Assembly: GCF_017884005.1 (NCBI RefSeq)
Contig: NZ_QFAY01000043.1
Location: forward strand, 1-13,188
Length of the DNA: 13,188 nucleotides
Origin: Streptococcus panodentis
Lineage (GTDB): Bacteria > Bacillota > Bacilli > Lactobacillales > Streptococcaceae
Direction: 5' to 3'
Shown here: positions 13,117 through 13,188 of the stretch, piece by piece
Numbering within the stretch: the stretch's first letter is position 1
Layout: each line of letters opens with the position of its first letter
Made by a program: the position numbers and the translations under genes
The notes under the pieces: model-generated
The model's database searches: none
The model's input: the letters and a program-made list of their open reading frames with translations, nothing else
Told to the model about the DNA's origin: nothing

Positions 13117-13188
13117 TCAATAACGCAGTTCTTTTGCCTTGATTTCATCATATTTCAGAGGTATAGTTATAAAAAACAGCCCGCTAGC
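13117..13188 (-). CDS. possible C-terminal end of a minus-strand gene
   Basis: Read on the minus strand from the right edge, 23 codons stay open to a TGA at 13119-13117 and encode a protein-like tail: a hydrophobic SGLFFITIPL followed by KYDEIKAKELRY. The codon choice looks typical of the window, but the stretch is too short to assign a family, and chance cannot be excluded. Confidence 0.35.
   Translation of the reverse strand, partial: ASGLFFITIPLKYDEIKAKELRY

Noticed and set aside
1..13188. CRISPR arrays, tRNA or rRNA genes, complete insertion sequences
   Set aside because: No regularly spaced repeats, cloverleaf or rRNA-like sequence, and no transposase frame was seen on either strand.

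Overview
The window looks like a chromosomal segment of a viridans streptococcus, probably of the Mitis/Sanguinis group. The reasons are mixed GC content with low-GC tracts, strong GGAGG ribosome binding sites, frequent extended -10 promoters (TGnTATAAT), a degenerate BOX-type repeat, an Mga-family regulator remnant, a CcpA-type cre site and the overall gene repertoire. This is inferred from sequence recognition only.

Region 1 (1-3390, plus strand, ordinary core genes): an AIM24-family protein, a beta-class carbonic anhydrase, and a two-gene ABC exporter/importer-type cassette (permease plus ATPase, 4-bp overlap, resembling the TrpY/TrpZ pair). The three transcription units are separated by clear intrinsic terminators. 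No substrate-binding protein gene accompanies the ABC pair.

Region 2 (3391-6579, accessory and decayed, mostly minus strand): a compact candidate small RNA on the minus strand, with an extended -10 promoter, nested hairpins and an intrinsic terminator. Next come the C-terminal half of an Mga-like regulator, an AT-rich membrane protein of unknown function, and a relic of a Tn916/ICESt-type integrative conjugative element. The relic holds an oriT-like set of inverted repeats and an FtsK/SpoIIIE-like gene that has lost its N-terminus. Its right edge is fused into the 3' end of a plus-strand stress-protein gene; the intact CsbD-family gene follows.

Region 3 (6860-7828): about 1 kb without a convincing gene. 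It contains a near-consensus promoter overlapped by a cre site that leads into about 400 nt of non-coding sequence ending at a strong terminator, then a GC-rich structured stretch, then a BOX-type element.

Region 4 (7829-11989, plus strand): an RpiR-family regulator, then a tightly coupled operon of a glucose-superfamily PTS EIICB, a Cof-type HAD phosphatase (8-bp overlap) and a cytosolic glycerophosphodiester phosphodiesterase (4-bp overlap). Together they suggest uptake and breakdown of a phosphodiester- or glycerol-phosphate-containing sugar. This is the best candidate in the window for an undescribed metabolic system.

Region 5 (12028-13188): a terminator, an MgtC/SapB-family membrane protein, about 300 bp that I could not assign, and a possible C-terminal end of a minus-strand gene running off the right edge.
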